DNA of 64,000 nucleotides from Kastovskya adunca ATA6-11-RM4 (lineage in GTDB: Bacteria > Cyanobacteriota > Cyanobacteriia > Cyanobacteriales > Coleofasciculaceae), in assembly GCA_019359445.1 (NCBI GenBank), contig JAHHHJ010000006.1, positions 181,020 through 245,019 on the forward strand, in the 5' to 3' direction. Positions 62,691 to 64,000 of the stretch are shown one piece after another. The notes under the pieces are model-generated. The model was not told the origin of the DNA. It saw only the letters and a program-made list of their open reading frames with translations, and did not search any database. The translations under genes and the position numbers were made by a program. The stretch's first letter is position 1; every line of letters starts with the position of its first letter.

Positions 62691-63039
62691 TGTTGACCTC
62701 CTAAAATTCCTGATTTTTTAAAGCTTTCTTTTTTCTGTCTTCTTATATGGTAGAAGCCCAAAAGTTTTTTTTCATAATATCTGAGTATAAATGCCTAAAC
62801 AATTGCGATAGTAACTATAGGTCGTGTTTATTATTCGCGACTTCGGCTATGAGCTGTGACTGACAACAGCATAATATAGTGCAACTTGTGTCAAGTCCAA
62901 ATTCAATTGCATGACCGCAACCCTGTTGAGGGTGCGTAACTCCTATGGCGACGAAATCTCTAGCAAAATTTCCTGATTTTCTCCTCTGTGCCTTTGTGGT
63001 TCGTTAAAAATAGACTCGCAACCCTATACGAACCCATGA
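62691..63039. other. Divergent promoter region flv3 / coaX
   Basis: About 350 bases with an inverted copy of the CACAAAGGCACAGAG-type repeat (62981-63010) just before coaX. AT-rich sequence near 62700-62800 is the likely flv3 promoter. No gene is present. Confidence 0.55.
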
Positions 63040-63837
63040 ATGGACACCACTAAAGTTATTGGGGGCTTATTAGAGAGTCTCCCCACGGGAGCAAAAAAAG
63101 ATGATTGGATAGGCTTAACGATCGGCAACTCCCGACTACACTGGGCGTGGTTTACCAAAGAAACCCTACAAAAATCTTGGGATACTGTCCATCTCATACC
63201 CTCAGAAGTTGAACAGGTGATCCGAAAACTCACCTCTCCTAATTCTGAGCCGCCGCCTCTCTATCTCGCCTCTGTTGTCCCCACACAAATCCCCCTTTGG
63301 CAACGCTACCCCGCTACCCATCTGATTACCCTTAACCAGTTACCCCTGAAAGGACTTTATCCTACCTTGGGCATTGACCGCGCCCTAGCGGTATTGGGTG
63401 CGGGGGAGAAATTAGGTTTTCCCGTGCTGGTGATTGATGCCGGGACAGCATTAACCTTTACTGGGGCTGATAGTCAGCGAAGTTTAATCGGAGGCGCGAT
63501 TCTGCCAGGATTTCGCTTGCAATTACAATCCCTTGCTCAAAAAACTGCCGCCTTACCCACTGTAGCTTTGCCTGAGGCATTACCTCCCCGTTGGGCATTG
63601 CAAACCGACACGGCAATTGAAAGTGGTGTAATCTATACGGTTTTGGCAGGAGTCCGAGACTTCATCGAACAGTGGCGCGATCGCTTTCCCAATAGTCAGA
63701 TTGCCCTCACAGGCGGCGACTCGACCATACTCCTGACCTACCTCAAAACCCAATTTTCACAGACAGCAACAGAAATAACCGCTGACCCGAATTTAATTTT
63801 TTGGGGAATGCAACGGTTAGTACTGAGAGCTGAGTAG
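63040..63837 (+). CDS. coaX: Type III pantothenate kinase
   Basis: A 265-residue ASKHA-fold kinase that phosphorylates pantothenate, the first step of coenzyme A synthesis, needing a monovalent cation and not inhibited by CoA. The actin-like motifs are present: IGLTIGNSRLHWAWF (phosphate 1), LGIDRALAVLGA (about 110), VIDAGTALTFTGAD (adenosine/phosphate 2) and GGAILPGFRLQLQSLA. ATG 63040. The dispersed repeat lies just upstream. Simple repeats follow the stop codon. Confidence 0.92.
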   Translation: MDTTKVIGGLLESLPTGAKKDDWIGLTIGNSRLHWAWFTKETLQKSWDTVHLIPSEVEQVIRKLTSPNSEPPPLYLASVVPTQIPLWQRYPATHLITLNQLPLKGLYPTLGIDRALAVLGAGEKLGFPVLVIDAGTALTFTGADSQRSLIGGAILPGFRLQLQSLAQKTAALPTVALPEALPPRWALQTDTAIESGVIYTVLAGVRDFIEQWRDRFPNSQIALTGGDSTILLTYLKTQFSQTATEITADPNLIFWGMQRLVLRAE

Positions 63838-63840
63838 GGA

Positions 63841-63900
63841 GATGGTGCAGGGGTGCAGGGGAGCGGGGGTGCAGGGGAGCGCTCACAGGTGTAGGTTTTT
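63841..63900. repeat. GGTGCAGGGG simple repeats
   Basis: Tandem GGTGCAGGGG/GGAGCGGGGG units after coaX, similar to tracts near 23530 and 30771. No gene. Confidence 0.7.
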
Positions 63901-64000
63901 TACAAAAGAGAGAAGGGCAAAAGTGGAGGAGGGAAAATAGGTTTAGTGTAACGCCGAAAAAATCAGGTCAGAAAATGTGGAAAAACCAATACCTGAAACA

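Overview
The window is a piece of a cyanobacterial chromosome. Direct evidence is the constant GCGATCGC (HIP1) palindrome, the allophycocyanin gene apcD, psbM of photosystem II, a phycobiliprotein lyase, zeta-carotene desaturase, paired C-type flavodiiron proteins and an SLH-domain iron-uptake-type porin. Heptanucleotide tandem repeats, several small palindromic intergenic elements and many cyanobacteria-only small proteins suggest a filamentous or large-genome lineage of the Microcoleus/Coleofasciculus/Nostoc kind. That placement is inference only.

Layout. 1-9.7 kb: GT4 glycosyltransferase, a solitary XisF-like serine recombinase, small conserved proteins, an anti-sigma-type kinase, rlmD and apcD. 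9.9-11.6 kb: a compact accessory island whose only protein is IsrB, the HNH-less relative of IscB/Cas9. It has a structured upstream leader that is a good omega-RNA candidate and lies directly against the pyrF-pyrE fusion gene. 13-22 kb: an OCP-N-like helical protein, membrane proteins, the SLH porin, a secreted protein with a 10-residue tandem repeat, an unannotated 56-codon gene, SAM hydrolase, DUF2301 and an SDR. 22-27.6 kb: tRNA-Leu(CAA) overlapping an M48 protease gene, a TPR protein, a SufA-type Fe-S carrier, DUF6930 and an Rpn nuclease. 27.7-33.5 kb: crtQ with an SRPBCC protein and a transglutaminase, ferredoxin, cobQ and PrxQ. 34-36 kb: an ABC-2 exporter pair. 36.4-42.6 kb: a complete aa3 oxidase locus, ctaB-ctaA divergent from ctaCDE. 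43-45.4 kb: a glyoxalase gene relic, ferredoxin, psbM and a tandem Usp. 45.9-52.8 kb: two paralogous substrate-binding lipoproteins coupled to a dCache-HAMP-GAF histidine kinase, then a CHASE2 cyclase. 53-64 kb: folate-type transporter, carotenoid oxygenase, GT2, CpcS-type lyase, acidic lipoprotein, flv3-flv1 and coaX.

Themes. Photosynthesis and photoprotection (apcD, psbM, lyase, flv1/flv3, crtQ, carotenoid oxygenase, OCP-like protein, PrxQ) are spread among housekeeping genes. The most exciting item is the IsrB element. Second are an SBP-SBP-histidine kinase operon without any transporter, several overlapping RNA/CDS arrangements, and undescribed short dispersed repeats, two of which are aligned here.
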